Shown here: positions 26,708 to 35,567 of the stretch, one piece after another
Layout: every line of letters starts with the position of its first letter
Position numbering within the stretch: the stretch's first letter is position 1
Assembly: GCA_945787305.1 (NCBI GenBank)
Contig: CALZIH010000001.1
Location: 1-37,189, forward strand
Length of the DNA: 37,189 bases
Direction: 5' to 3'
Source: an uncultured Desulfobulbaceae bacterium
GTDB taxonomy: Bacteria > Desulfobacterota > Desulfobulbia > Desulfobulbales > Desulfobulbaceae
Made by a program: the position numbers and the translations under genes
The notes under the pieces: generated by a model
Told to the model about the DNA's origin: nothing
Database searches by the model: none
Seen by the model: the letters and a program-made list of their open reading frames with translations, nothing else

Positions 26708-27925
26708 ATGAAGACCGTTGAGGAACAGATAGCGCTGATTGCCAGGGGAACCGTCGATCTGGTTTCCCGTGAAGAACTGGTAAAAAAGCTGACTCGATGC
26801 CAAGAAACCGGGGAACCAATGGTTATTAAAGCGGGTTTTGATCCAACCGCACCGGATCTGCACCTCGGGCATACTGTTTTGTTGCAAAAACTTCGTCATT
26901 TCCAGCTCCTTGGCCATCATGTACATTTTCTCATTGGCGATTTTACAGGTTTGATCGGCGACCCCACAGGTAAGTCCGACACCCGCCCACCGTTGACCCG
27001 TGAAGACGTGGAACGTAACGCTGAGACATATAAAGAGCAGGTGTTTAAAATTCTTGATCCGGAAAAAACCAAGGTGGTGTTCAATTCAACCTGGTTGGGT
27101 GAATTAAGCTCCTATGATATGATCAGGCTGGCCTCAAAGTTGACCGTGGCAAGGATGCTTGAACGTGATGATTTTAAAAAGCGATTCGAGTCGAACCGGC
27201 CCATTTCCATCCATGAATTTCTTTATCCCCTCATCCAGGGGTACGACTCCGTTGCACTTGCCGCTGATGTAGAGCTCGGCGGAACCGATCAACTGTTTAA
27301 TTTGCTCATGGGGAGGGATTTGCAGAAAAGTCGGGATCAGGAACCCCAGGTGGTCTTGACGATGCCGCTGCTCGAAGGTCTGGACGGGGTGAATAAAATG
27401 AGTAAGTCGCTGGGCAACTATATAGGCATTTCCGAGTCTGCCGATGACATTTTCGGCAAGGTGTTGTCTATCAGTGATGAATTGATGTTCCGTTATTATG
27501 AGCTGCTCAGTGACCTTTCCCTTGCCGATATCGAAACACTTCGTCAGGACATGCAGGCAGGGAAGATTCACCCCAAAGCGGTGAAGATCCGACTGGCAAA
27601 AGAGTTGGTGGCACGTTTTCATGATCAGGCAGCTGCTGATGCGGCAGAACATAATTTTGAGCAGGTGTTTAAGCGGCATGAGTTGCCCGGAGATATTCCT
27701 GAGAAATCTTTTACTACAGACGATACCGCTATCTGGTTGCCTAAATTGTTAGTTGAGGCTGACATGGTAAAATCAACTTCCGATGGTCGGCGGATGATAA
27801 AGCAACGTGCTGTTTCCGTTGACGGGGAAAAGATTGTGAATGTTGATACCGATATTCCTGCTCAGGGCATGGTTCTCCTGCAGGTTGGCAAAAGGCGTTT
27901 TTGCAGGGTGACGTTTGGCCAATAG
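26708..27925 (+). CDS. tyrS: Tyrosyl-tRNA synthetase
   Basis: The 405-aa class I synthetase charges tRNA-Tyr. It has the HIGH motif as HLGH (52-55) in [12 protein letters not shown], a Rossmann fold with [19 protein letters not shown], and KMSKS (230-234). A C-terminal S4 RNA-binding domain (about 342-400, [20 protein letters not shown]) completes it. The pattern with HxGHTV and [14 protein letters not shown] is that of the TyrZ-like group of bacterial enzymes. The ATG 26708 has GGAG six bases before it, and a second in-frame ATG at 26696 lacks a site. The frame is open back to 26663, inside rny. Confidence 0.95.
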   Translation: MKTVEEQIALIARGTVDLVSREELVKKLTRCQETGEPMVIKAGFDPTAPDLHLGHTVLLQKLRHFQLLGHHVHFLIGDFTGLIGDPTGKSDTRPPLTREDVERNAETYKEQVFKILDPEKTKVVFNSTWLGELSSYDMIRLASKLTVARMLERDDFKKRFESNRPISIHEFLYPLIQGYDSVALAADVELGGTDQLFNLLMGRDLQKSRDQEPQVVLTMPLLEGLDGVNKMSKSLGNYIGISESADDIFGKVLSISDELMFRYYELLSDLSLADIETLRQDMQAGKIHPKAVKIRLAKELVARFHDQAAADAAEHNFEQVFKRHELPGDIPEKSFTTDDTAIWLPKLLVEADMVKSTSDGRRMIKQRAVSVDGEKIVNVDTDIPAQGMVLLQVGKRRFCRVTFGQ

Positions 27926-28027
27926 GGACAAGAGCCGGATATTGATTGCCCAGAGGCTGAGCTTGTAGGCAGGGTAAGGTTGCTTACTCCCCTATAGAGT
28001 AGAGGACTAAATTTCCTTTGTATATAG

Positions 28028-28061
28028 AACGGTTATTCCGTAGAGGGATAGCCGTTTTTTT
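28028..28061 (+). terminator. Intrinsic terminator after tyrS
   Basis: AACGG with CCGTT closes a stem (28028-28054) that also pairs TTATTCC with GGATAG through one bulge. It is followed by seven or more T (28054-28061). It lies about 100 bp after the tyrS stop. Confidence 0.65.
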
Positions 28062-28111
28062 GATGAAATCAACAGGGTAGAAGAATTTGACCAGAAGATC
28101 CGGGTGATGAA

Positions 28112-28156
28112 ACAAAACGGAATTATAGCCCTCTCAATGGTGGAGCTATAATTCCG
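28112..28156 (-). terminator. Intrinsic terminator after the Fur-family gene
   Basis: Perfect 12-bp arms at 28118-28129 and 28145-28156 (CGGAATTATAGC and its complement) form a hairpin. On the - strand it is followed by TTTTGTTT. It lies 19 bp past the stop of the Fur-family gene. Confidence 0.65.
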
Positions 28157-28174
28157 GAGCCTTGCGGCAGGTAC

Positions 28175-28594
28175 TTATTGGATGGAAGAAATACCTTCTT
28201 TCTGCTGGCATTCCACACAAACGCCAGTGAATTCAACATGGTGACCAATAATCTGGTAAGCAGAGCTTTCTGTAGCAGCACTGACAAGCGATTCGATAAC
28301 AGGAATATCGATATCATCTACCTTGCCGCAACAGGAGCAACGAATATGATAATGGGCATCGGTTGTGGCATCAAAACGTTTCTGGGTGCCGCCGACCTCA
28401 AGCTTTAAAATCATACCGTTTTCAGCCATCAGCTCTAGATTACGATACACCGTCCCCAAGCCTATCCTTGGCAACCGTTTGCGGACCATGTCATACACTT
28501 CACTGGCGGTTGGATGTGATTTAACTTTGGAGAGTTCTTCCAGGATAATTTGTCGCTGCGTTGTCAAACGAATCATCGGTGTAGGGGCATTCAT
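28175..28594 (-). CDS. Fur/PerR-family transcriptional repressor
   Basis: From ATG 28594 the product is 139 aa. An N-terminal winged helix (residues 8-75, TTQRQIILEEL, GLGTVYRNLELMAENG) precedes the dimer and metal domain with HYHIRC. Structural zinc motifs are CSCC (86-89) and CVEC (126-129). Fur-family proteins sense iron, zinc, manganese or peroxide. The GTVYRNL helix and the HVEFTGVC ending resemble PerR-type members of sulfate reducers, but the metal cannot be decided by eye. The open frame extends to 28807, overlapping the dus gene, but that extension is non-coding in character. The divergent gene dus starts 144 bp away. Confidence 0.88.
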   Translation of the reverse strand: MNAPTPMIRLTTQRQIILEELSKVKSHPTASEVYDMVRKRLPRIGLGTVYRNLELMAENGMILKLEVGGTQKRFDATTDAHYHIRCSCCGKVDDIDIPVIESLVSAATESSAYQIIGHHVEFTGVCVECQQKEGISSIQ

Positions 28595-28625
28595 CTCTTG
28601 CTCTTCGTTGAAAGGGTTGCGGTTC

Positions 28626-28660
28626 AATGAGAAATTCTGTACCAGGTAACCATTCTCATT
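28626..28660. promoter_or_regulatory. Inverted repeat in the fur-dus divergent promoter region
   Basis: AATGAGAA (28626-28633) and TTCTCATT (28653-28660) are perfect inverted copies, 19 bp apart. They lie just upstream of the Fur-family gene. The half sites resemble half a Fur/PerR box (TGAGAA), so autoregulation is possible. Confidence 0.35.
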
Positions 28661-28738
28661 CGTTAATGATACACTCTTATTTTTATTTGTCAAGAACGTT
28701 GAATCACGCTTCAGTATTTTTTTAGGTATGTATGACAA

Positions 28739-29755
28739 ATGTTGAAAGTTAGAAATACAATACTTGCATCCCCCCTCCTTCTTGCGCCAATGGCCGGTCT
28801 GACCCATTCGGCCTTGCGTACTTTGCTGCTTTCGTTTGGTGGTATAGGGCTGTTGTCGACTGAAATGCTTTCGGCAAGGCGATTACCGGTGGAAAATAAT
28901 AAGATATCCCCGTACCTGATTACAACAGAGGCAGAACATCCGCTTTCCTATCAGCTGCTGATTACCGACGTGCAGGAGGTCATACCTGCCATAGAAGCGT
29001 TGCATCGTTTTGCGGCAGATTTCATAGATATAAATTTTGGCTGCCCTGCACCGAGGGTTAGAAAGTCGGGTGGCGGGAGTTCGCTCATGTCGAATCCGGA
29101 ATTGGTGCGGGATATCATTCGTACTGCCAGAAAAAGTACCCACCTCCCTCTGTCGGCAAAGATTCGCCTTGGCGAATGTCTTGATGAGTCAACGCTCCGT
29201 GATTTTTGTCTGATGCTACAGGACGAAGGTCTTGACTTGCTTACAGTTCATGCCCGTTTGCGCGGTGAATCGTTTGCCAGGAAACCACGGTGGGAATGGG
29301 TGGGAAAGGTTAAAAAATGGCTGGATATTCCAGTGGTGGCCAATGGCGGGATTTTTTCAGTTGATGATGCGGCCCGCTGTTTGTCGCTTAGCGGAGCAGA
29401 CGGCCTGATGATTGGTCGAGCAGCGGCGCAGAAGCCTTGGCTTTTTGCCGAAATAGCAAGAGCACTCTACTCCGTTGATGTACAGGGCGTATCAATCTGC
29501 CTGCCGCAAATCTATGGGCAATTTGTTGTAGGGCTTAGTCGTTTTCGACCGGAACGTCGTTTGGGCCGTCTCAAGGAGTTCAGTCATTACTTTGCCCTCA
29601 ACTATGCCTTTGGTCATCATTTGGCCATGTCTGTTCAGAAAAGCACGACTGTTGAGCAGGCTTGGCAGCAGGCTACTGATTTTTTTGCCAAAACAGATTC
29701 GAATGGCTTGGCGCAGGTTGCAACGAATGATATCCTGAATGCCATTTCCTCCTGA
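28739..29755 (+). CDS. tRNA-dihydrouridine synthase
   Basis: The 338-aa FMN enzyme reduces uridine to dihydrouridine in tRNA. It has the TIM-barrel opening LLLAPMAGLTHSALR, the catalytic C102 in INFGCPAPRV followed by KSGGGSSLM, the HARLR segment, and the phosphate-binding VVANGGIFSVDDA and GADGLMIGRAA. This is the Dus family, and whether it is DusA, B or C type is not decided. The ATG 28739 has no strong ribosome site and may be read from a short leader. The converging radical SAM gene ends 34 bp downstream. Confidence 0.92.
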   Translation: MLKVRNTILASPLLLAPMAGLTHSALRTLLLSFGGIGLLSTEMLSARRLPVENNKISPYLITTEAEHPLSYQLLITDVQEVIPAIEALHRFAADFIDINFGCPAPRVRKSGGGSSLMSNPELVRDIIRTARKSTHLPLSAKIRLGECLDESTLRDFCLMLQDEGLDLLTVHARLRGESFARKPRWEWVGKVKKWLDIPVVANGGIFSVDDAARCLSLSGADGLMIGRAAAQKPWLFAEIARALYSVDVQGVSICLPQIYGQFVVGLSRFRPERRLGRLKEFSHYFALNYAFGHHLAMSVQKSTTVEQAWQQATDFFAKTDSNGLAQVATNDILNAISS

Positions 29756-29789
29756 CTTGTACCATCACTTGTTTTTCTTTTCCAACCGC

Positions 29790-31085
29790 TTAATGCAGCG
29801 CCGGATTAAAGTAGCCGAAACGCAATGAAGGAAACCGTTTCTTTAATCGTTTGTGCCAGTTTGCCATACCCATAGCCGGTCCGCTCGGTGCAAATTCAAT
29901 GGTTTTCAGGTAATACTCCGGATCCATGTTCAGGTTACGGAGTTGAATGAGATCAGGGCGTTCGTTGGCGATCAATTCGCACAGAGCATTATACTCGGTC
30001 GGGTCATCAGTAAAACCTGGCAGTATAAAGTAATTCAGCGAAACATGACGGTTCCTGGCCTTCATGACCGTAATCGACCGGCGAACATCGCCCAAATCGA
30101 ATCCCTTTGGTTTATAATAACGGTAATGGTACTCAGGGCGGGCGCTGTTCATGGATATTCGGATGGAATCCAGCCCGGAGTCGGCTAGCTGTTGAACAAC
30201 ATCGGGTAAGGAACCGTTGGTATTGAGATTGATTGTACCCTTATTGGTTCCAAACCGGATACGTTGAATTGAACCAGCGATGGTTTCCCCCTGAAGAAGC
30301 GGTTCGCCCTCGCAACCCTGGCCAAAACTGACCACAGGTTTGTCGGCATGCTGGAGATGGGGTATGGCTACCTCGGCAATTTCATCCGGGGTAGGGACAA
30401 ACTGGATACGATCCTGAGTGGATTGGCAGCAACCGGATGGCTGTAAAGAAATACAGCCGACGCAGGCTGCGTTGCAAATCGGAGAACAGGGAAGCGGTGC
30501 TTCCCAGCGACCGAGGAAGAAATTGCGGGCTGCCGGGCAGCCATAGGTCAGGCAACATTTTCCTAGATGCTGGATCAGGCGGTTGTGAGGAAATGCCTGG
30601 AGTTTGTCTTTGGTGTTTTTGTTTATGCGCTTCTGGTCAAACTGCACCGGGTCTTGGCGGCGATCAAGATCGCTTCTGAATGCGGCAACATAAAATTTAC
30701 CATCAAGCCAGCCTACGGCCGTATAGGCAAACAAAGGCAACAAGGGGGCATGGTTGGACTCCTGCTGATACGCAGCCGTATAGATCGCTGTGTGGGCCGG
30801 GGCCATAAAAGCTGCGACAGCCTGGACATCCCCGCCTGGGGCATAGGGATTGGCATCGAGCAGGGCCGGTTCCCCGGTTGCAGGTTCAATGCCCACCGGC
30901 AGGCGGCCAGGCAAGGTAAAGAGTTCGCTCCCTTCAGGAAGCTCTATAAGTTCATCAGAAGTTGGACTGCAAAAGATCCCTGCACTACTGCCGGCCATGG
31001 CAAGGCCTTCATATTCAATGATTTCACCTTTGCTGTCGGAAAAAATCAGGTACGGGGTTTTATGCCTTGAAGGCGGGAAAGACAT
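29790..31085 (-). CDS. Cysteine-rich radical SAM protein of unknown target
   Basis: The 431-aa protein has a radical SAM core from about residue 195, with the cluster motif CNAACVGC (C204, C208, C211, CxxxCxxC). The core continues with VSFGQGCEGEPLL and LNTNGSLP. Extra cysteines flank the motif (C177, C178, C183, C200, C219, C220) and could hold another cluster. The N-terminal 170 residues are a separate domain, not recognised. The C-terminal part has SIRISMNSARPEYH and VSLNYFILPGF, usual for the family. It resembles unassigned radical SAM proteins of Desulfobacterota. The gene is followed upstream by a small protein, whose stop is 30 bp before this start. Confidence 0.85.
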   Translation of the reverse strand: MSFPPSRHKTPYLIFSDSKGEIIEYEGLAMAGSSAGIFCSPTSDELIELPEGSELFTLPGRLPVGIEPATGEPALLDANPYAPGGDVQAVAAFMAPAHTAIYTAAYQQESNHAPLLPLFAYTAVGWLDGKFYVAAFRSDLDRRQDPVQFDQKRINKNTKDKLQAFPHNRLIQHLGKCCLTYGCPAARNFFLGRWEAPLPCSPICNAACVGCISLQPSGCCQSTQDRIQFVPTPDEIAEVAIPHLQHADKPVVSFGQGCEGEPLLQGETIAGSIQRIRFGTNKGTINLNTNGSLPDVVQQLADSGLDSIRISMNSARPEYHYRYYKPKGFDLGDVRRSITVMKARNRHVSLNYFILPGFTDDPTEYNALCELIANERPDLIQLRNLNMDPEYYLKTIEFAPSGPAMGMANWHKRLKKRFPSLRFGYFNPALH

Positions 31086-31115
31086 CGGCTTGGTTTATAT
31101 TTCGGTTGCCTCGTG

Positions 31116-31538
31116 TTATTTGGGCCTGATTTTAGACAGGATTGAGTCGACGGCCTTGTAGACATCAAGGTCATCACCGAATACATCTTGGATATTGGGA
31201 TGATCTATGAGATCTTCAATGATATATTGGGTAATAAATAGGCTGATGAGGTTCGGATCCTGGGTCAGGGAGCGGATTGGGGCAATTTTAAACTGCATAT
31301 CAAATTCTTCCATATCACTCATGGATATTAATTGCTTTTCCATGGATTCCCGGATTGCCTGATCGGAGTTGGTCTCAATGATATGGTGGTCGAGCAGTCG
31401 TTGCACAAGAGCCATTGCTAATTCGGCAGCATTATCCCTGGCCTTGCGCAGCATAAATCGGCGCTCCCTTTCCCGCTTGCGGTCAATGGCATCGATGGTT
31501 TTATTTGTTGAACTACTTGGGTTCATATGGCGGGCCAT
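31116..31538 (-). CDS. Conserved hypothetical protein, 140 aa
   Basis: The 140-aa soluble protein has a basic, arginine-rich helix (about residues 14-35, DRKRERERRF) followed by an alpha-helical body and an acidic stretch near the end (IQDVFGDDLDVYKAVD). No known domain is recognised and there is no signal sequence. It lies between the alpha-glucan phosphorylase and the radical SAM gene on the same strand, 30 bp before the latter, so the two may be cotranscribed. The ATG 31538 is preceded by an AAGGAGTAGG stretch, a good ribosome site. Confidence 0.7.
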   Translation of the reverse strand: MARHMNPSSSTNKTIDAIDRKRERERRFMLRKARDNAAELAMALVQRLLDHHIIETNSDQAIRESMEKQLISMSDMEEFDMQFKIAPIRSLTQDPNLISLFITQYIIEDLIDHPNIQDVFGDDLDVYKAVDSILSKIRPK

Positions 31539-31706
31539 GTTCCTACTCCTTGAAATAAAATGTATCAGTTCGCCGGGGTAATGAGAATTGAATCTACCCT
31601 GAATGGGTATGCATTCGTTCGTACTCCGGGAAAGAAAAAAATCCGTGTCGTATAAGACAACATAACAATCCGGCTTAGGTGCAATGTCGGTATTATGCAG
31701 TGTTCA

Positions 31707-33893
31707 TTAATCGGCATCACTTGTATAGAGTTGGCGAAAGGTTTCCACTGTGGCGGCGGTATCGCTGTCCAGTTGTAGGTCATATTTTTTTACATATTCC
31801 GCTGCCATGCGGTGTGTATTAAAAATCGGTATGTTGAATCGAAGATTGTTAACGGCCATTTGCAAGTATTGCTCGTGGTTATCGTAAAAGAGGTCAAGTA
31901 TTTTTGGCAGCAAGGTGTAAAAAGAGAGTGAATCCTCTGCATAAAGCAGTGAACCTGGATCTTCACTCAAGTTGGCCTCTTCAATCGGGCCTTCAAAACC
32001 GAACTTCCATCCTGTCTGCCCTTCGTGATAACCCTCTACCCACCACCCGTCCATGACACTGATGTTGGGTGCTCCATTCATGGCGGCTTTCATGCCACTT
32101 GTACCGGAAGCTTCAAGAGGTCGCTTGGGGCTGTTGAGCCAGGCATGGACGCCGCAAACCATCATTTTGGCTACCAACATATCATATCCGGGGATAAAGA
32201 TCAGCTTCGCCAGGCCATTGCTCTTTTGGTACAGTTCCTCCTGGTTATCGAGGATAAGCTTGAGTACCGATTTGCCAGGCTCGTCTGCCGGGTGGGCTTT
32301 GCCGGCAAAGACAAAGTTGACCTTTCTGTTTCCCTGGATAAGGATGTCGGCCAGGGTGTTTATATCATCAAAAATGAGATCCGCCCTTTTGTAGGTTGAA
32401 AATCGGCGGGCAAAACCAATGGTAAAGACTCCTGCTTCAAGTTCTGGACTTTCCGGAAGACGGGAGAGATAGTTGGGGGGATCAATCCAGGTCTCCAGCA
32501 TTTGATTGCGATGGCTTGCCAACATGGCATTTATATAGCTGATCAGGGCAAGGTTATCTTCTTGCCAAGCGTTATCGAGATCTTTCGCAAGCTCAGGTGC
32601 TTTATTGGGTATTCCGGTAAAAATCCCAGGATTGTCTCGCCAGCCATTGAGTTGCGCGTGGTTGTCAAAAACTCGAGCCCGGTTTTCACTGATCCATGTC
32701 AGGTGGTGAACTCCGTTTGTTACCGCAGTAATTTTTTGGGCAAATTTAGGGAATTGCCTACGGGTGACATCTCGATGCAGGCGGCTGACACTATTGACAG
32801 CCCGATTTACCCGCATGGCCAGGGCTGTGAAGTTGTAATCGCCAGGAGAGTCATCATCATCTGCCAGCAGGTCAAGGACTTTTTGACAGACCCGGTGGCT
32901 TATTCCGGAATACAGGTCTCGGGGGAAACGGTCGTGGCCGGCTTTGACCGGGGTGTGAATGGTATAAACAATCCGTTCGGCAACTGTGTTGACTGCCTGC
33001 AGGATGTCATCTTCACTCATTTTATTAAAAAATGCTTCACCCAAATTACTTTTTAATTCCTTGAGGATGAGATGCAGGGAAACGGCAACGCCATGTTGTT
33101 CGTTCAAGTGGATGGTGTGGGCGGTAAAACCGAGCGTTTGCATCAGGGGAAGAACACAGGAGCCGAGCATTCGCCTCTGATTGGCTTTCATGGCCGTAGT
33201 TTTAGCGTTGTACAGCTGTTCGGCAGCCTCGATAATCCAAGGGGGAGAGGTTGGAAGGCTATAGTCAATAAGAAACTCAGGTACAAAATAATCAAGTTCT
33301 TCGGAGATCTCCATTTTCATCCAAACCTGCGCCTTGATTTCTTCCGGTTCATCTTTCTGGTTGAAAAATGGAACTGATATTTCAAGGGGAATATCCGGGT
33401 TAATGGGGTCCCGGAGTTGAAACAGTGTAGGGGTTTCCTCCGGGCTCCAATGCGTAGCCTGGTCGATCTGGCCTACTTGAGAATCAACAAACTGGGAAAA
33501 ATATCCCTCTCTATATAGAAGACTGACGGCTACAACAGGGACATGCATGTCAGCAAAGCTTTTCAGTGTGTCACCGGCAAGCACACCGAGTCCGCCGCTG
33601 TAATTCGGTATTTTTCTTGGCCCAAAGAGGTATTTATGAATCATCTTCCTGGCAAGGTCGTCATCACTGTCGCTGATTCCCTGTTCCCTGAGAAAATCAA
33701 GAAGGGGGTGAAAGACATCCGGATCCGCTCCTATTTCCATTGAAATGTAGGCTACCGAGTTGCCATCAACGGCCTGGAGTTTTCCCCAGACCTTGTCGAA
33801 AATGTCTTGGGGAATTCCAAAAAATATTCCGAACTTATTATGTGATATCAGCTCTTTTTCAGTCTGTATGGAGATAGCTTTTTCTGCAGTCAC
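31707..33893 (-). CDS. glgP: Alpha-glucan (glycogen/maltodextrin) phosphorylase
   Basis: The 728-aa enzyme releases glucose 1-phosphate from alpha-1,4-glucans. It is the shorter alpha-glucan phosphorylase type. Seen are PNYSGGLGVLAGDTLKS (97-112), TIHTPVKAGHDRF (311-323), VTNGVHHLTW (391-400), GFARRFSTYKRADL (493-506) and the cofactor lysine K602 in SGTSGMKAAMNG. The length is shorter than classical glycogen phosphorylase (about 800) and fits the archaeal/bacterial GT35 branch. The ATG 33893 follows an intergenic region shared with pal. No other glycogen gene is in the window. Confidence 0.93.
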   Translation of the reverse strand: MTAEKAISIQTEKELISHNKFGIFFGIPQDIFDKVWGKLQAVDGNSVAYISMEIGADPDVFHPLLDFLREQGISDSDDDLARKMIHKYLFGPRKIPNYSGGLGVLAGDTLKSFADMHVPVVAVSLLYREGYFSQFVDSQVGQIDQATHWSPEETPTLFQLRDPINPDIPLEISVPFFNQKDEPEEIKAQVWMKMEISEELDYFVPEFLIDYSLPTSPPWIIEAAEQLYNAKTTAMKANQRRMLGSCVLPLMQTLGFTAHTIHLNEQHGVAVSLHLILKELKSNLGEAFFNKMSEDDILQAVNTVAERIVYTIHTPVKAGHDRFPRDLYSGISHRVCQKVLDLLADDDDSPGDYNFTALAMRVNRAVNSVSRLHRDVTRRQFPKFAQKITAVTNGVHHLTWISENRARVFDNHAQLNGWRDNPGIFTGIPNKAPELAKDLDNAWQEDNLALISYINAMLASHRNQMLETWIDPPNYLSRLPESPELEAGVFTIGFARRFSTYKRADLIFDDINTLADILIQGNRKVNFVFAGKAHPADEPGKSVLKLILDNQEELYQKSNGLAKLIFIPGYDMLVAKMMVCGVHAWLNSPKRPLEASGTSGMKAAMNGAPNISVMDGWWVEGYHEGQTGWKFGFEGPIEEANLSEDPGSLLYAEDSLSFYTLLPKILDLFYDNHEQYLQMAVNNLRFNIPIFNTHRMAAEYVKKYDLQLDSDTAATVETFRQLYTSDAD

Positions 33894-34064
33894 GAGTTTG
33901 TTTTTATCCAGCTTGTTGAAGGGATTTGTTAGTGGCGCGCACTTTTATATACTGTTTGTTCTATTATGGTTCGATGCTAGCCCGCAAAATACGTATTCAA
34001 GATATCCGAATTTAGAAGGGCTGGTGAGGTTTTGCAAGCTAATTCCTTTTGTCTGAAAAAAATG

Positions 34065-34092
34065 TTGTATTCCTTTTTCGTTGGAGTAGAAT
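34065..34092 (+). promoter_or_regulatory. Possible promoter for pal
   Basis: TTGTAT (34065-34070), a 16-bp spacer and TAGAAT (34087-34092) lie about 70 bp upstream of the pal start. It is a moderate match to sigma-70 promoters. Confidence 0.35.
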
Positions 34093-34160
34093 CGCTAACC
34101 GTTGAATAGATGCAGGCTTTTTACTTGCTGGCCGTATTTTTTATTCTGCGGGAGGATGAC

Positions 34161-34682
34161 ATGCGGAAAAACAGATCATTGTGGAAATTTTTTGTCCTGG
34201 TTTTTTTTGTCGGCGTATTGGTCAGTGGTTGCGGGGATAAGACACCGAAACCGGCTAAAACTACAGCTCCAACAGATGGCTTGGGTCCAGAGGAGTCTCT
34301 GGAAACCGAGGCGCCGTCAGTTGCCGCTCTGGTGGAGGGGAGGACGTCCGGTCCAATGTTACCTGTATATTTCCCCTTTGATTCTGACATGATAGGCGGT
34401 GAGCAGGTTGTGCGGGTTGAGAAAAACGCTGATTTTCTAAAAGGGCAGCCCAGTGTTAAGGTGCGTATCGAAGGAAATTGCGATCCCCGCGGCACGAGGG
34501 AATATAATTTAGCTTTGGGTGAAAGAAGGGCACAAAGTGCCAAAAAATATTTGGTGAATCTCGGCGTTGACGGTGGACACCTGACAACGATCAGCTGGGG
34601 TGAAGAAAAGTTACTGTTGTATGGGCACGACGAGTTGTCCTGGGCCCAGAACAGGCGGGCTGACTTTGTGATAATACAATAA
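34161..34682 (+). CDS. pal: Peptidoglycan-associated lipoprotein (Pal/OmpA family)
   Basis: From ATG 34161 the product is 173 aa. It has a lipoprotein signal with lipobox LVSGC (lipidated C24), a low-complexity linker, and an OmpA-like peptidoglycan-binding domain. The diagnostic segment NCDPRGTREYNLALGERRAQ is close to the Pal consensus (GHTDERGTREYNIALGERRA), with NCD in place of HTD. Pal is the outer membrane part of the Tol-Pal envelope system. A GGGAGG ends five bases before the ATG. An upstream in-frame ATG at 34110 lacks this and would precede the signal sequence. tolB and the other tol genes are not in the window. Confidence 0.88.
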   Translation: MRKNRSLWKFFVLVFFVGVLVSGCGDKTPKPAKTTAPTDGLGPEESLETEAPSVAALVEGRTSGPMLPVYFPFDSDMIGGEQVVRVEKNADFLKGQPSVKVRIEGNCDPRGTREYNLALGERRAQSAKKYLVNLGVDGGHLTTISWGEEKLLLYGHDELSWAQNRRADFVIIQ

Positions 34683-34707
34683 GAACGTTCCAAGCACCGG
34701 GCACTTG

Positions 34708-34741
34708 CCGGATAGAGTGTAATGCTCTGTCCGGTTTTTAT
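34708..34741 (+). terminator. Intrinsic terminator after pal
   Basis: CCGGATAGAG (34708-34717) pairs with CTCTGTCCGG (34725-34734) with one G-U pair and a 7-base loop, followed by TTTTT. Confidence 0.8.
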
Positions 34742-34911
34742 TAAGGTCACCTTGATATTTCGTATAAACGCCTTACCTCTATGCCATGTCTGGTCAGCGG
34801 TGATATTTTCTGCAGCCATTGAAGTCTGCGCTTACCTTTTCTCGAATTAAAATTATAATCCTTCAGTGTTCCTTAGGGTAATCCCCCAGTATAGTTCAAA
34901 TTTATTTGTAG

Positions 34912-34941
34912 TTGCCTATGGGTAGGGTTCCCGGCTAGAAT
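34912..34941 (+). promoter_or_regulatory. Possible promoter for the skp operon
   Basis: TTGCCT (34912-34917), an 18-bp spacer and TAGAAT (34936-34941) lie about 75 bp upstream of skp and after the pal terminator. Confidence 0.4.
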
Positions 34942-35014
34942 CAAAAGAGTGATTGCAACTGGTTGCCGGTTGCTCTGAATTGATATGTTGTTAACTAATA
35001 ACAAGGAGAGTGTT

Positions 35015-35548
35015 GTGAAAAGTAGAGTACGATTGAGCAGTCTATTGCTGGTTGTTTCGTTTCTGTTGATATCGTTGATGTCCGTGGGTGCTGCTGTTGC
35101 AGCTGAAACAAAAATTGGTGTGATTAATATGCAGAAGGTGCTGGCAAATTCCTCTGCGGGAAAAAAGGCTCAGGAGGATTTGGAAAAAAAGATGAATGAG
35201 CTTAAAGTAACCTTTAAAAAGGATGAGGATGTTCTGTTGGCTCTGCAGAAAGAAATAGAGAAAAAGAGTTCTGCATGGAGTGATGAGATAAAGCAGGAAA
35301 AGGCTATTGAATTTCAAAAGAAACGAAGAGACCTTGGAACCAAGCAGGAAGATGCCAATCTGGAGTTGAAACAACTGCGGGAAAAACATCTGGCACCGAT
35401 TTTGAAAAAACTCGAGCAGGTTGTCAAGGATGAGGCCAAGAAAGGCGGCTACACCATTGTTTTGCCAAATAATGCAGTCCTCTACAATGCTGATGGTGTA
35501 GATATTACTGCCGCTGTTACTGAAGCATTAAATAAGCAATTGAAATAG
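35015..35548 (+). CDS. skp: Skp/OmpH-type periplasmic chaperone
   Basis: The 177-aa protein has a signal peptide (residues about 5-30, cleavage after AVAA) and the Skp/OmpH domain: KIGVINMQKVLANSSAGKKAQ at the start, a long charged helical hairpin (about 50-135) and a closing strand segment (GYTIVLPNNAVLYNADGVDIT). Skp holds unfolded outer membrane proteins in the periplasm. The GTG at 35015 has AAGGAG six bases upstream. An upstream in-frame ATG at 34985 lacks a site and is less likely. Downstream, the Fe-S/DUF3786 gene starts 19 bp after the stop. Confidence 0.9.
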   Translation: MKSRVRLSSLLLVVSFLLISLMSVGAAVAAETKIGVINMQKVLANSSAGKKAQEDLEKKMNELKVTFKKDEDVLLALQKEIEKKSSAWSDEIKQEKAIEFQKKRRDLGTKQEDANLELKQLREKHLAPILKKLEQVVKDEAKKGGYTIVLPNNAVLYNADGVDITAAVTEALNKQLK

Positions 35549-35567
35549 GATAATTTCGGTTGCTAGA

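Noticed and set aside
34121-34819. 232-codon open frame on the - strand opposite pal
   Set aside because: It is the antisense of a clear Pal domain and has no recognisable content.
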